64,000 bases of DNA from G958295935 sp965224235. GTDB taxonomy: Bacteria > Chloroflexota > Dehalococcoidia > Lucifugimonadales > Lucifugimonadaceae. The stretch lies in NCBI GenBank assembly GCA_965224235.1, contig CBDCYP010000002.1, positions 1,302,001 through 1,366,000 of the forward strand, read 5' to 3'. Shown here one piece after another: positions 51,176 through 59,669 of this stretch (the first letter of the stretch is position 1; every line of letters starts with the position of its first letter). The notes under the pieces were generated by a model. It ran no database searches and had not been told where the DNA came from. It saw nothing but the letters and a program-made list of their open reading frames with translations. The position numbers were made by a program, and so were the translations under genes.

Positions 51176-51616
51176 TCAGGCAGCGCCGGGGTGTCCCGCG
51201 CCCATAAACGTATTTGTCGTCTTTCGGGTCAAGACGGTACGCCCGTCAGTGTTTGACACACGGGTGTCCATGACCTGATAGTGACGTCCCCGCCTGGTAT
51301 ACGTGTCGACCACTTGCCACGCGATTTCGACGGTGTCGCCAGTACGCGCCAACCCTTCGAGCCGCACGTCGTCATGAGTCTGAATAGCGGCGCAGTTGGG
51401 TGGCAGTCTGAACGAGGGGCTGCGGGTCAGGTTGCTAAACACAATCAATAACGCCGGATGCACGATGCCTCGTTGCTCGCCGCTACCCATGTAGCGGGAG
51501 AGATCGGCGCCTAAGGACTGGACGATACTTTCGTTGAACTCGGCGGTCAGCTCTAGTTTCATGGGCGCGAGCCTGTCGCCCGGGCGGAGCCTGTCAGCTG
51601 TGATGTCGGGGCACAT
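51176..51616 (-). CDS. Hot-dog-fold dehydratase-like protein (FAS1/MaoC-like)
   Basis: 146 aa. Single hot-dog domain with LTAEFNESIVQSLGADLSRY, then the HPALLIVFSNL and QTHDDVRLEGLARTGDTVEI segments seen in the N-terminal-type partner of two-domain acyl dehydratases. Residues of the MaoC catalytic Asp-His pair are not clear, so this may be the non-catalytic partner of the neighbouring hot-dog protein 16 bp away. It is in the same operon as the PaaK-like ligase and enoyl-CoA hydratase. Confidence 0.65.
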   Translation of the reverse strand: MCPDITADRLRPGDRLAPMKLELTAEFNESIVQSLGADLSRYMGSGEQRGIVHPALLIVFSNLTRSPSFRLPPNCAAIQTHDDVRLEGLARTGDTVEIAWQVVDTYTRRGRHYQVMDTRVSNTDGRTVLTRKTTNTFMGAGHPGAA

Positions 51617-51634
51617 GAAACGAACTCGGCTGGT

Positions 51635-53023
51635 CTATCTGTCGTCGACGAAACGACGAAACTTGTAGTCTTGTGAGGTCTCTTCGAATCCGTCCCGAGG
51701 CAAGAACTCCACCTCAGGGGTTAACTCGAATGAAAGACTCGCCAAGGTTTGGACGATCTGTCCAGCCGCCTCCCGTGCCTCCGGTGAGCACGCTATGCGG
51801 ACGGCGAGACGGTCACCCGAATAGCGGTCGGACTCGACCGCGTGGCCGACCTTCAGCTGATAGTCAGAGACGCCATCGACACTGAGCAGCGATGAAAGAC
51901 GCTGGTGCAGCGCTTGCGGATCGACGAGCGTGCCCTTTACCTTTACGAGGCCGTCGGCGCGATACGGGTCTCCTATGAAACGGGGGCCGGTGCGCCCACA
52001 GTGGCCGCATTCACCGTTTTCGATCGCCACAACGTCGCCGACCCTGTACCGCAGGAGAACGGTGCCGCGCCGGTTGAGATGACTCATCAGGAGAAGGCCG
52101 GGCGCTCCGTCAGGGGCCGGATCACCTGATTCGACGTCGGTTACTTCAAAGTGGAACTGTTCAGGGGCTGCAACGTGCCGGGGGCCCAATTCGACGCACT
52201 CCATGGTCGGAGCTTGCATTTCGGTGAATCCATAGCCGTTGCTGATCGCAGGGTTTGACGAGCCGAGCGACTCCAGGCGGCTCCTGATGTCCTCACGCAT
52301 CCCGGGTGGACATGGCTCCCCCATCACCATGGCCAAGCGAACACTGCCGAGATCGCTTCCAAGCTCCTGCGCTCTGATGACAAAGCGGCGAACGTAGGTC
52401 GTAATGCCCCATAGGATCGTAGCCTGATGGCGCTCGACTAACCGGACCGCGTTGTCCAGAACACGGTGCACGTCGAATTCCGGATAGGCCCGGCCGGTAA
52501 GCGTGGAAATCAACCTGGCCCCGATCGCCTGTGCGCCCCACGTTGCGCTTAGGAACCCCTGGTGTGGGGCAGCGCCGAGGGGAAAGAGGTTGGCGACCAC
52601 GTCCGATTCCCTGACTCCCACGATCTTGGCGCCGCGTCGAATGTGTTCGATGCGAGCAAACCGGTCGTGCACGGTGTCGTAGAACGGGGTTGCCTGACTC
52701 GTACTGCCGGAGGTGTATATGACGTCGGCCAGAGTCGTCTCTTCCAGTAACAACCCATCGATCCCTTCGAGGTCGAGGCGAAACGACTCTGGGTCGGCTG
52801 TGAACTTCTCCTTGTGAAGTATTCCCAGTTTTCGGAGATCGTCGACCGTTTGGAAATCGGAGGTGGTGAGTCCACGTTCTATGAACAGTTTCCGGTAGTA
52901 CGGATGAGCAGCCGCACATAACCGGATCATGTTTTGCAACCGCCGATCCTGTGAACTGGCGTGCAGGTCGTCTCTGGTAGCCATTTGCGTCATACGGCGC
53001 CCGCTCGGCGAACTGCCGGTCAT
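51635..53023 (-). CDS. Phenylacetate-CoA-ligase-like (PaaK-type) AMP-forming ligase
   Basis: 462 aa adenylate-forming enzyme; ATG overlaps the upstream enoyl-CoA hydratase stop as ATGA. The P-loop-like motif is YTSGSTSQATPFYDTV near 104-119, the AMP-binding region ISNGYGFTEMQAP near 262-274, and RYRVGDVVAIENGECGHCGRTGPRFIG near 328-354 holds the family's CxxC. PaaK relatives activate aryl acids or other carboxylates to CoA thioesters. Together with two hydratases and two hot-dog proteins this suggests activation and oxidation of an acid; the identity of the acid is not known. Confidence 0.87.
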   Translation of the reverse strand: MTGSSPSGRRMTQMATRDDLHASSQDRRLQNMIRLCAAAHPYYRKLFIERGLTTSDFQTVDDLRKLGILHKEKFTADPESFRLDLEGIDGLLLEETTLADVIYTSGSTSQATPFYDTVHDRFARIEHIRRGAKIVGVRESDVVANLFPLGAAPHQGFLSATWGAQAIGARLISTLTGRAYPEFDVHRVLDNAVRLVERHQATILWGITTYVRRFVIRAQELGSDLGSVRLAMVMGEPCPPGMREDIRSRLESLGSSNPAISNGYGFTEMQAPTMECVELGPRHVAAPEQFHFEVTDVESGDPAPDGAPGLLLMSHLNRRGTVLLRYRVGDVVAIENGECGHCGRTGPRFIGDPYRADGLVKVKGTLVDPQALHQRLSSLLSVDGVSDYQLKVGHAVESDRYSGDRLAVRIACSPEAREAAGQIVQTLASLSFELTPEVEFLPRDGFEETSQDYKFRRFVDDR

Positions 53024-53793
53024 TCTCCCCGGAACAGGGGCGCTCGCTTTTCCCGAAATGCGCTCATGCCCTCCAGAGCGTCGGCGGTGGCCATGTTTTC
53101 GGTGAAATACTGCCCTGCCATCCGGACTCTCTGTTCGAGCGGCATGCGCTGACCCTCTACAGCCGCCCGTTTCATTTTGCGCATTGCCAATGGAGCGCCG
53201 GCCTTCATGCGCGCCAGCAGATCATCGGCCGCGGTTTCAAGTTCGGCGGCGTCAACAACACGATTAACGAGCTTCAACTCCCGCGCAGTCTCCGCCGCCA
53301 CAAAGTCACCTGTGTAGAGAAACTCCAACGCGAAATTCAGCGGCGCCTTGGCTGACAGCATCGCCGGGCCGCTTATCGAACTAAGCCCGCGCCTGGCTTG
53401 GGGCCATCCGAAGAGCGCCTTGCTCGTCGCGATGCGAATATCGCATGCCAGGGCGATGCCGCCGCCTTGTGCGAGGCAGTACCCGTCAACAAGCGCGATG
53501 GTTGGCTTCCAGACGCCGGACAAGGCGACGTAAAGGTTTTCGATCGACTTCGACGCACCATCATCGAGACCAGCTGGATCCCCCTCTGAGAGATCAAGTC
53601 CGACCGAGAAATTGCCGCCTGAGCCTGCGAAAACCCCGATCCAGGCATCCTTTTCACTGTCGAACCTGCGTAATGCCTCTGCCAGACCTATCCGCATCTC
53701 AGCGTTAATGGCGTTGAGCTTACCTGGGCGATTGAGGGTGATGCGCGCCACGTGATCGCTCAACTCGTACAGGACTGGAGTTTCGCTAGTCAT
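53020..53793 (-). CDS. Enoyl-CoA hydratase/isomerase (crotonase) family protein
   Basis: 257 aa crotonase. The N-terminal beta-strand motif ARITLNRPGKLNAINAEM near 14-31, the oxyanion-hole segment FAGSGGNFSVGLDL near 54-67, and the second oxyanion-hole region ALVDGYCLAQGGGIALACDIRIA near 100-122. In the catalytic-acid region the usual Glu is replaced by Gly-Gln (LAQGGG for xEGGG-type), leaving the reaction (hydration, isomerisation or other) unclear. The C-terminal MRKMKRAAVEGQRMPLEQRVRM is normal. The gene is coupled to the ligase by ATGA. Confidence 0.9.
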   Translation of the reverse strand: MTSETPVLYELSDHVARITLNRPGKLNAINAEMRIGLAEALRRFDSEKDAWIGVFAGSGGNFSVGLDLSEGDPAGLDDGASKSIENLYVALSGVWKPTIALVDGYCLAQGGGIALACDIRIATSKALFGWPQARRGLSSISGPAMLSAKAPLNFALEFLYTGDFVAAETARELKLVNRVVDAAELETAADDLLARMKAGAPLAMRKMKRAAVEGQRMPLEQRVRMAGQYFTENMATADALEGMSAFREKRAPLFRGE

Positions 53794-53812
53794 TCATGAA
53801 CCTATCGGCGCC

Positions 53813-53828
53813 GACGGGCTTACCCGTC
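53813..53828. terminator. Short hairpin between MaoC and enoyl-CoA hydratase genes
   Basis: 6-bp perfect stem (53813-53818 and 53823-53828) with a tetraloop, in the 59-bp gap. No U-tract, so a weak attenuator or nothing at all. Confidence 0.25.
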
Positions 53829-53852
53829 TGAGTAGTGTTCAAACGGGGCCTT

Positions 53853-54290
53853 CTATTCGCCCTCAATCGGATACGGATCGACATACACCACCGCCTCACC
53901 TGTCAGCACTTCGTCGCCGGCCTGATTGTGGGAGTGGCACTCCACCGTGACGATTGGCTTATCTTCCCGGACATTCTTGACCTCGCAACGTGTGGTTATG
54001 GTGTCGCCAAAATAAACCGGTTTCGTGAATGAGGCATTTATGCCCAGAAAAATCACGGTGATTTCGGACGTTGCCATCTCGACACCCAAAACGGCCGAAA
54101 TGTACCCAACCAATATGACGCCGTGAGCAATCTGGCCCTTAAAGCGAGTCCGCGGCCCATACTCACTGTCTACGTGCAGCGGCTGGACGTCTCCGCTCAG
54201 GCGGGCGAAGTGGATGACATCCTGCTCGGTAACGGTCCGCGTGATCGCCGCGGTCTGACCGACGTGGAAATATATTGCGGCATTGGTCAA
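53853..54290 (-). CDS. MaoC-family dehydratase
   Basis: 145 aa hot-dog protein with the full hydratase-2 motif: FARLSGDVQPLHVDSEYGPRTRFKGQIAHGVILVGYISAVLG (about 28-69), containing the catalytic Asp (GDVQPLH) and His (PLHVD). It hydrates trans-2-enoyl-CoA to (R)-3-hydroxyacyl-CoA, as in PhaJ-like proteins. First of the five-gene minus-strand CoA-ester cluster; the shorter single-domain partners lie at its far end. Confidence 0.88.
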   Translation of the reverse strand: MTNAAIYFHVGQTAAITRTVTEQDVIHFARLSGDVQPLHVDSEYGPRTRFKGQIAHGVILVGYISAVLGVEMATSEITVIFLGINASFTKPVYFGDTITTRCEVKNVREDKPIVTVECHSHNQAGDEVLTGEAVVYVDPYPIEGE

Positions 54291-54332
54291 ACTCGAGTCT
54301 CCCTTGTCCGATGACCTACGCAGTTAGCCGGG

Positions 54333-55673
54333 TCACCCCTGGCACTCCCTGCGCAATATTTCGAGTTGATCGTTGATGGCCCCGTGGAGGGCGTCGATCG
54401 GCACCCTGATCTGCGCCATCGTGTCCCGGTTGCGTATCGTCACCGCGTCGTCACTTTCCACCGTGTCGAAATCGACCGTAACGCACAATGCGGTACCGAT
54501 CTCGTCCTGCCTGCGATACCGCCGGCCGATGCTCTGCGTTTCGTCGTATTGCGTGCGGAAGCCCGGCCGCAGGACATCATGCACGCGGTGGGCGCACGGA
54601 GTTAGTTTCGGGTTACGCGACAGAGGCAGTACAGCGACCTCGAACGGCGACAAATCCGGATGGAATCGCAGAACGATCCGTTGATCCTTGCCCTCGCCCT
54701 CCGAATCGTACGCGTCGGCCAGAAAGGCGAGCGCCGACCGGTCAGCCCCCATGGCGGGTTCGACGACAAACGGAACGTAGCGTTCCTTTCGCTCGTCGTC
54801 GTAGTAGGTGAGGTCCTTCCCCGACCGGCTGGCGTGCGCCTTGAGGTCGAAATCGGTTCGATTCGAAATCGTCTCCAGCTCTCCCCAGCCCCACGGAAAC
54901 TCGAATTCGACGTCCGCGCTGGCCTTGGAGTAGTGAGGCAATTCTTCCGCGGAGTGTTCCCTGACGCGCAACTTTTCCTGTCGAAGGCCGAGGCCGCGGT
55001 ACCAGTTCATGCTGAAATCGATCCAGTAGCGGTGCAGGTCCTCGTCTTCCCCCTCCCTGCAGAAGTACTCCATCTCCATCTGCTCGAACTCCCGGGTGCG
55101 GTACATGAAGTTGCCGGGAGTTATCTCGTTCCGAAACGACTTGCCGATCTGCGCTATCCCGAACGGCAATTTCTTGCGTGTCGTGGTCTGGATATTCGAG
55201 AAATTAACGAAAATGCCCTGTGCCGTCTCGGGACGGAGGTACGTGAGCGACCCTTCATCTTTGACTGGGCCTATATTTGTCTCGAACATGAGGTTGAATT
55301 GGCGCGGCTCCGTCAGGGTTCCTTGACATTCGGGGCATGCCATGGACTCAATATCGTCTGCCCGAAACCGGCGATGACAATCGCCGCACTCAACCAAAGG
55401 GTCCGAAAACGAATCGACGTGGCCGCTGGCACGCCAGACTTCGGGGTGCATCAGTATCGCTGCGTCGATCCCGACGATGTCTTCCCGCTCGCGAACCATT
55501 GACCGCCACCAGGCGTTCTTGACGTTTCGCTTGAGTTCGACGCCCACCGCGCCGTAATCCCACACACTGCCAACCCCTCCATAAATTTCGCTGCTCTGAA
55601 ATGCGAATCCCCGCCGCTTGGAGAGGGATACGAGGGTTTCCAGATCGACGTTGTGCAGGTTCCGCTTTACCAA
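54333..55673 (-). CDS. glyS: Glycyl-tRNA synthetase (dimeric class II)
   Basis: 446 aa alpha2-type enzyme. Start is a TTG with GGAGG about ten bases upstream; no ATG fits the family N-terminus (LETLVSLSKRRGFAFQSSEIYGGVG). Motif 2-like FNLMFETNIGPVKDEGSLTYLRPETAQGIFVNF (about 118-150), motif RTREFEQMEMEYFCREG near 187-203, and motif 3 region EPAMGADRSALAFLADAYD near 300-318. It includes a zinc-type CGDCHRRF ... CPECQG (about 92-111). The C-terminal anticodon-binding domain follows. Essential translation gene. Confidence 0.95.
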   Translation of the reverse strand: MVKRNLHNVDLETLVSLSKRRGFAFQSSEIYGGVGSVWDYGAVGVELKRNVKNAWWRSMVREREDIVGIDAAILMHPEVWRASGHVDSFSDPLVECGDCHRRFRADDIESMACPECQGTLTEPRQFNLMFETNIGPVKDEGSLTYLRPETAQGIFVNFSNIQTTTRKKLPFGIAQIGKSFRNEITPGNFMYRTREFEQMEMEYFCREGEDEDLHRYWIDFSMNWYRGLGLRQEKLRVREHSAEELPHYSKASADVEFEFPWGWGELETISNRTDFDLKAHASRSGKDLTYYDDERKERYVPFVVEPAMGADRSALAFLADAYDSEGEGKDQRIVLRFHPDLSPFEVAVLPLSRNPKLTPCAHRVHDVLRPGFRTQYDETQSIGRRYRRQDEIGTALCVTVDFDTVESDDAVTIRNRDTMAQIRVPIDALHGAINDQLEILRRECQG

Positions 55674-55857
55674 GTTGTGGGGGCCTCCGAACAGGAATCA
55701 GATCGCTTGTTGCGCCCGCGGCCGCGGACCACGTATTTCAGTTTACAACCGAGGACGCCGACATTCCCCGGTATCGCTGAGATAACGCTTACTCTGCCCC
55801 GCGCCGTGGGTTATCCTTCGGCTTGTCTAACGGAGTCGCATTGTTAAGGGGGATTGC

Positions 55858-56703
55858 ATGTCCCATCCCATGGCCCAACAACTTGAAGGCAAGGCTGCCA
55901 TCGTCACGGGCGCCGGCCGGGGCATCGGCCGCGGAATAGCGCTCGTACTGGGTGGTCGGGGCGCGGCGATCGCAATCTGCGACGTGAACGAATCCGACGC
56001 CGAATCGGTTGCCGATGAGATCAACTCCGCAGGGGGTAAGGCGTTCAGCGGCTGCGCCGACGTCACTTCGAAAGCGTCGATTGCCGAATTCGCCGATCGC
56101 GCCATTTCGGAGTTCGGTGAAGTCGACATTTGCGTTGGCAATGCCGGGGTCATTGGGGCGCCGGGGTTCACCGATCGGCGTGACTACACAGACGCAGACT
56201 GGGACTCCACTTACAGGGTGAATGTGCGCGGCCTCGTCAATACTGCGGATGCGATTACTCCGCATATGTCGGATCGCAGGTCCGGCAGGATCATAAATAT
56301 TGCGTCTCATGGCGGGCGTTCGCCCGGAGGCGTCATCCGCTCCGACGCCGGCACGGTGGGTATGCCTTATTCGGTGTCCAAGGCCGCGGCGATTCAGTGG
56401 ACACACGCGCTCGCCATAAAGCTGGGTGAATTCAACATTACGGTCAACGTCGTGTGCCCCGGCACGCTGTGGACTCCCATGTGGGAGAAGATTGCGTTGC
56501 AGACTCACCGGCACGACCGGGCCGTGGCCGAGAAGATGTCACCACGTGAGTTTTTTGACCGCCAAATTGCGCGAACCGTTCCCCTTGGACGATCCCAAAC
56601 ACCGACAGACATTGGCCACGCCGTTGCCTTTTTCGCGTCGGATGACGCCTCGGAAATTACGGGGCAAGCGCTCAACGTCAACGGTGGAACGAAGATGAAT
56701 TAG
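55858..56703 (+). CDS. Short-chain dehydrogenase/reductase
   Basis: 281 aa SDR from ATG 55858 after AAGGGGG. NAD(P)-binding GAGRGIGRGIAL near 17-28; NAGVIG near 95-100; catalytic Ser in IINIASHGG near 145 and Tyr-Lys in PYSVSKAAA near 162-166. Oxidises or reduces a hydroxyl group. A second close paralogue lies 520 bp downstream with an SRPBCC gene between. The C-terminal half, with RTVPLGRSQTPTDIGHAVAFFASDDASEITGQALNVNGG, is classical SDR. Substrate unknown. Confidence 0.92.
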   Translation: MSHPMAQQLEGKAAIVTGAGRGIGRGIALVLGGRGAAIAICDVNESDAESVADEINSAGGKAFSGCADVTSKASIAEFADRAISEFGEVDICVGNAGVIGAPGFTDRRDYTDADWDSTYRVNVRGLVNTADAITPHMSDRRSGRIINIASHGGRSPGGVIRSDAGTVGMPYSVSKAAAIQWTHALAIKLGEFNITVNVVCPGTLWTPMWEKIALQTHRHDRAVAEKMSPREFFDRQIARTVPLGRSQTPTDIGHAVAFFASDDASEITGQALNVNGGTKMN

Positions 56704-56742
56704 CGGGGCGCCTGTAGGCAGCCGCGTTGAGGAACCGCACAG

Positions 56743-57198
56743 ATGGCCAGCATTGCGGCGGAGGTAACCATTTACTTCGAAAGACCGGTCGATGACGTAT
56801 TTGAGTTCGTTTCCGATCCGGAAAAAATGCCACTGTGGGTCAGCAACGTCGCCGAAGCACAATACAACGACGACGCACGGCCGCGGGCAGGAGCGACGTT
56901 CGACCTCAAGTACACCTACGGCCGCAGGGTGAATGACATAACCATGGAGGTAACCGAGTTCAATCCTCCTGCGCGGTACGCATTCAAGACGATTAAAGGT
57001 CCTTACCCAATCAGCGTCTCGTACACGCTGGACCCGGACGGGCCAGGCACGCGGTTCACATACTTTCAGGACGCTCAGTCGGACAGCTACATCACAGATT
57101 GCATGTTTGCCCTGTTGGGATTCGTGCTGAAATACCCCACGAGGGGTTTGCTCAGGAAGAACTCGGAGAGGTTGAAAGCTGCAATTGAGGGCCCATAA
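56743..57198 (+). CDS. SRPBCC-family (polyketide-cyclase-like) protein
   Basis: 151 aa START/Bet v1-like fold with a hydrophobic cavity. The family pattern includes VTIYFERPVDDVFEFVSDPEKMPLW (about 7-31), and DDARPRAGATFDLKYTYGRR then EFNPPARYAFKTIKGPYPISVSYTL. Family members bind or cyclise polyketides or act as lipid or ring-cleavage partners. No catalytic residues can be assigned. It lies between two SDR genes in the same direction, 40 bp and 28 bp apart, suggesting the three act on one substrate class. Confidence 0.82.
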   Translation: MASIAAEVTIYFERPVDDVFEFVSDPEKMPLWVSNVAEAQYNDDARPRAGATFDLKYTYGRRVNDITMEVTEFNPPARYAFKTIKGPYPISVSYTLDPDGPGTRFTYFQDAQSDSYITDCMFALLGFVLKYPTRGLLRKNSERLKAAIEGP

Positions 57199-57226
57199 GG
57201 GCACGTTATGCAGAGGGGATAACCCG

Positions 57227-58066
57227 ATGGCACACCGACTCTCAAAACAACTCGAAGGCAAGAGCGCATTCGTTACTGGCGCAGGCCGGGGCATCGGCCG
57301 CGGCATCGCCCTCATACTGGCCGAACGAGGCGCTGACGTATTCATTACCGACCTCGACGGCGAAACGGCTTGCAGTGTCGCTGGCGAGATACGCGCGACA
57401 GGCCGGGAAAGCGGGAGCGCGCCGTCGGACGTGACCGACAAGTCATCTATCGCAGAAGCGGCGCAAAAGGCGATCGCCGAACTCGGAAAGATCGACATCT
57501 GTGTTGCCAACGCCGGCGTGATCGGTTCCGCCGGGATTGAAAGCAGAGATCACTACGTCGAGGAAGACTGGGACGCTACCTACGCGGTCAATGTCAAGGG
57601 CCTGGCAAATACCGCGGACGCCGTTTGGGAGCACATGCAGGAGCGGCGGCAAGGGCGCATCATAAACATCGCTTCCCAGGGCGGTAGGGCCCCGCGCGGG
57701 CCGAAACTCGGGATAGGCGAGCCGTTAGTCCCCTATTGGGTGTCGAAGGCTGCGGCGATCCAATGGACGCACATGCTTGCCCAGCGGATGGGCCCTTACA
57801 ACGTTACGGTCAACGCGGTCTGCCCCGGCACGTTGTGGACTCCCATGTGGCAAAAGATCGCTTCAAGTCTTCAGCAGGGCAACCCTGAACTTGCTGCCAG
57901 GGATCCCCACGACCTGTTCATGGAATCAATAAAGGCGAGGCAACCCATCCCGAGGCCACAGACCCCGGAGGACATGGGTCGGGCCGTGGCATTCCTTGCA
58001 TCTGACGACGCGTCGGAAATCAACGGACAAGCGCTGAACGTCAACGGCGGCGGGATCATGAGCTAA
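57227..58066 (+). CDS. Short-chain dehydrogenase/reductase, second copy
   Basis: 279 aa from ATG 57227, with AGGGG upstream; an earlier in-frame ATG at 57185 overlaps the SRPBCC gene and is unlikely. NAD(P)-binding GAGRGIGRGIALIL near 17-30, NAGVIGSAG near 93-101, catalytic Ser in IINIASQGG near 144, Tyr-Lys in PYWVSKAAA near 166-170. The nucleotide-binding region is nearly identical to the first SDR. Different loops before the Tyr (RGPKLGIGEPLV) suggest distinct substrates. Ends 112 bp before the amidase. Confidence 0.92.
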   Translation: MAHRLSKQLEGKSAFVTGAGRGIGRGIALILAERGADVFITDLDGETACSVAGEIRATGRESGSAPSDVTDKSSIAEAAQKAIAELGKIDICVANAGVIGSAGIESRDHYVEEDWDATYAVNVKGLANTADAVWEHMQERRQGRIINIASQGGRAPRGPKLGIGEPLVPYWVSKAAAIQWTHMLAQRMGPYNVTVNAVCPGTLWTPMWQKIASSLQQGNPELAARDPHDLFMESIKARQPIPRPQTPEDMGRAVAFLASDDASEINGQALNVNGGGIMS

Positions 58067-58178
58067 CGCCACGGCCATTGACTAACTTGTGCGCGGGCCG
58101 ACCTACTTGCTGTCAGTCCGTGCGGACTTGGGGAGGCGTGCCAATGCACTTTGTACATGGAATTGGAAAAGCGAAATC

Positions 58179-59615
58179 ATGAATGATCGAGAGCTGATGT
58201 ACCTGCCGGGCTGGAAACAGCGGGAAATGGTGGTTAACGGGGGAATCTCGTCCGTAGAACTAACGCAGGCTGCTCTCAGGCGCATCCGCGTCCTCGACAG
58301 TCAGTTGAATTCCTTCATCACAGTCGACGAAGCGGGCGCCCTCGGCGCCGCTACTGCCGCCGACGAGGCTTTGGCGAGAGGCGATGAGGCCGGGATCCTG
58401 CACGGCGTACCGATCTCGGTGAAAGACCTGGAAGTCACCAAAGGCCTTAATACGACTCTGGGCTGCGCGCTCTACCAGGACTGGGTTCCTGACTTCGATT
58501 CGGTCGTCGTCGAACGGGTCCGGAAGGCCGGCGCCGTCATCCTGGGCAAGACGAACACGCCGGAATTCGGAAACAGAGAAGAGACATTCACGAAGATATT
58601 CCCGGCTGCCAACAACCCGTGGGACCCGCTTCGCACACCAGGGGGCTCAAGCGGAGGCGCGGGGGCGACTGTCGCTTCCGGAATGTGCGCGTTGGCGACG
58701 GGAACGGACGGCGGCGGGTCGGTGCGTCTTCCCGCGGCGTTCTGCGGAATTTTCGGTCACAAACCCACCCAAGGTCGGATGCCGAGATACGGCGGCGTTT
58801 CGAAACCGGCCTATAACCCGACCTCAACTTCCGGTCCTATGACCAATACCGTCCGCGACTCGGCGCTCATGATGCAAGCGCTATGCGGACATGACCCGCG
58901 GGACCCGGGGTCCCTCAGACGCCCGACGCCCGACTACCTTACCGGCCTCAACGCAGGGGTTGAAGGTATGCGGGTGGGAGTGAGCATGACGATGGGGTTC
59001 GCTTCGTTAGACGAAGAAGTAGAAGACTCGGTTCGGTCAGCCGCCGAAGCCTTTGCTGAGCTTGGCGCGACGGTGGTCGACGTTGACCTCGTACTCGATC
59101 CGCCGCCGAGGGACTATTGGTGGACCATTTGGACCGGCAATCAGAAGGCGATGTACGGACACCTTGCCGATGAACATCGTGACGATCTTATGGATTACAC
59201 CCTTGCCATGATCGACCACGGAACAACTGTGACTGGCGCTCAGTATTCGCAGGCCCTCCGTCAGGCCGACTTGCTTCGGCTACAAATGGCCCAGTTTTTT
59301 GATGATTTTGACGTTCTGCTTACGCCGTCGACTGCCGCCACGGCGTGGCCCCATCGCAATCCTCCGACTAGGGTCGGCAATTCAAGCGCCGAGGGCCAAC
59401 TTGCCGGTATCAGCTACGGCGCCATTCCTTTCACCATGGCTTTCAACATCGGCTGGAACCCTGCCGCCTCGATTCCCTGCGGATTCGACTCGGACGGAAT
59501 GCCTGTCGGGCTTCAGGTCGTCGGAGACCTGGACGACGACGCTACGGTCCTCAGCGCTTGCACGGCATTCGAAAACGCACGCCCGTGGACCGGCCCTCGA
59601 CCACCTGTGTCGTGA
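58179..59615 (+). CDS. Amidase (amidase-signature family)
   Basis: 478 aa from ATG 58179; the frame is open to 58089. The Ser-cisSer-Lys triad is visible: Lys in GVPISVKDLEVTKG near 84, cis-Ser in TDGGGSVRLPAAFCG near 177, and the nucleophile Ser in TPGGSSGGAGATVASG near 156-164. Amidase-signature enzymes hydrolyse amide bonds (including nitriles' products, amino-acid amides, or the GatA transamidation). The C-terminal half (AAASIPCGFDSDGMPVGLQVVGDLDDD) is typical. Without gatB/gatC nearby it is probably a catabolic amidase rather than GatA. Confidence 0.9.
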   Translation: MNDRELMYLPGWKQREMVVNGGISSVELTQAALRRIRVLDSQLNSFITVDEAGALGAATAADEALARGDEAGILHGVPISVKDLEVTKGLNTTLGCALYQDWVPDFDSVVVERVRKAGAVILGKTNTPEFGNREETFTKIFPAANNPWDPLRTPGGSSGGAGATVASGMCALATGTDGGGSVRLPAAFCGIFGHKPTQGRMPRYGGVSKPAYNPTSTSGPMTNTVRDSALMMQALCGHDPRDPGSLRRPTPDYLTGLNAGVEGMRVGVSMTMGFASLDEEVEDSVRSAAEAFAELGATVVDVDLVLDPPPRDYWWTIWTGNQKAMYGHLADEHRDDLMDYTLAMIDHGTTVTGAQYSQALRQADLLRLQMAQFFDDFDVLLTPSTAATAWPHRNPPTRVGNSSAEGQLAGISYGAIPFTMAFNIGWNPAASIPCGFDSDGMPVGLQVVGDLDDDATVLSACTAFENARPWTGPRPPVS

Positions 59616-59669
59616 GTACAGGGCGCTGTAAAGCCTTCAGCAGCAGCAAATCGCCGCAATGTGGATCAC

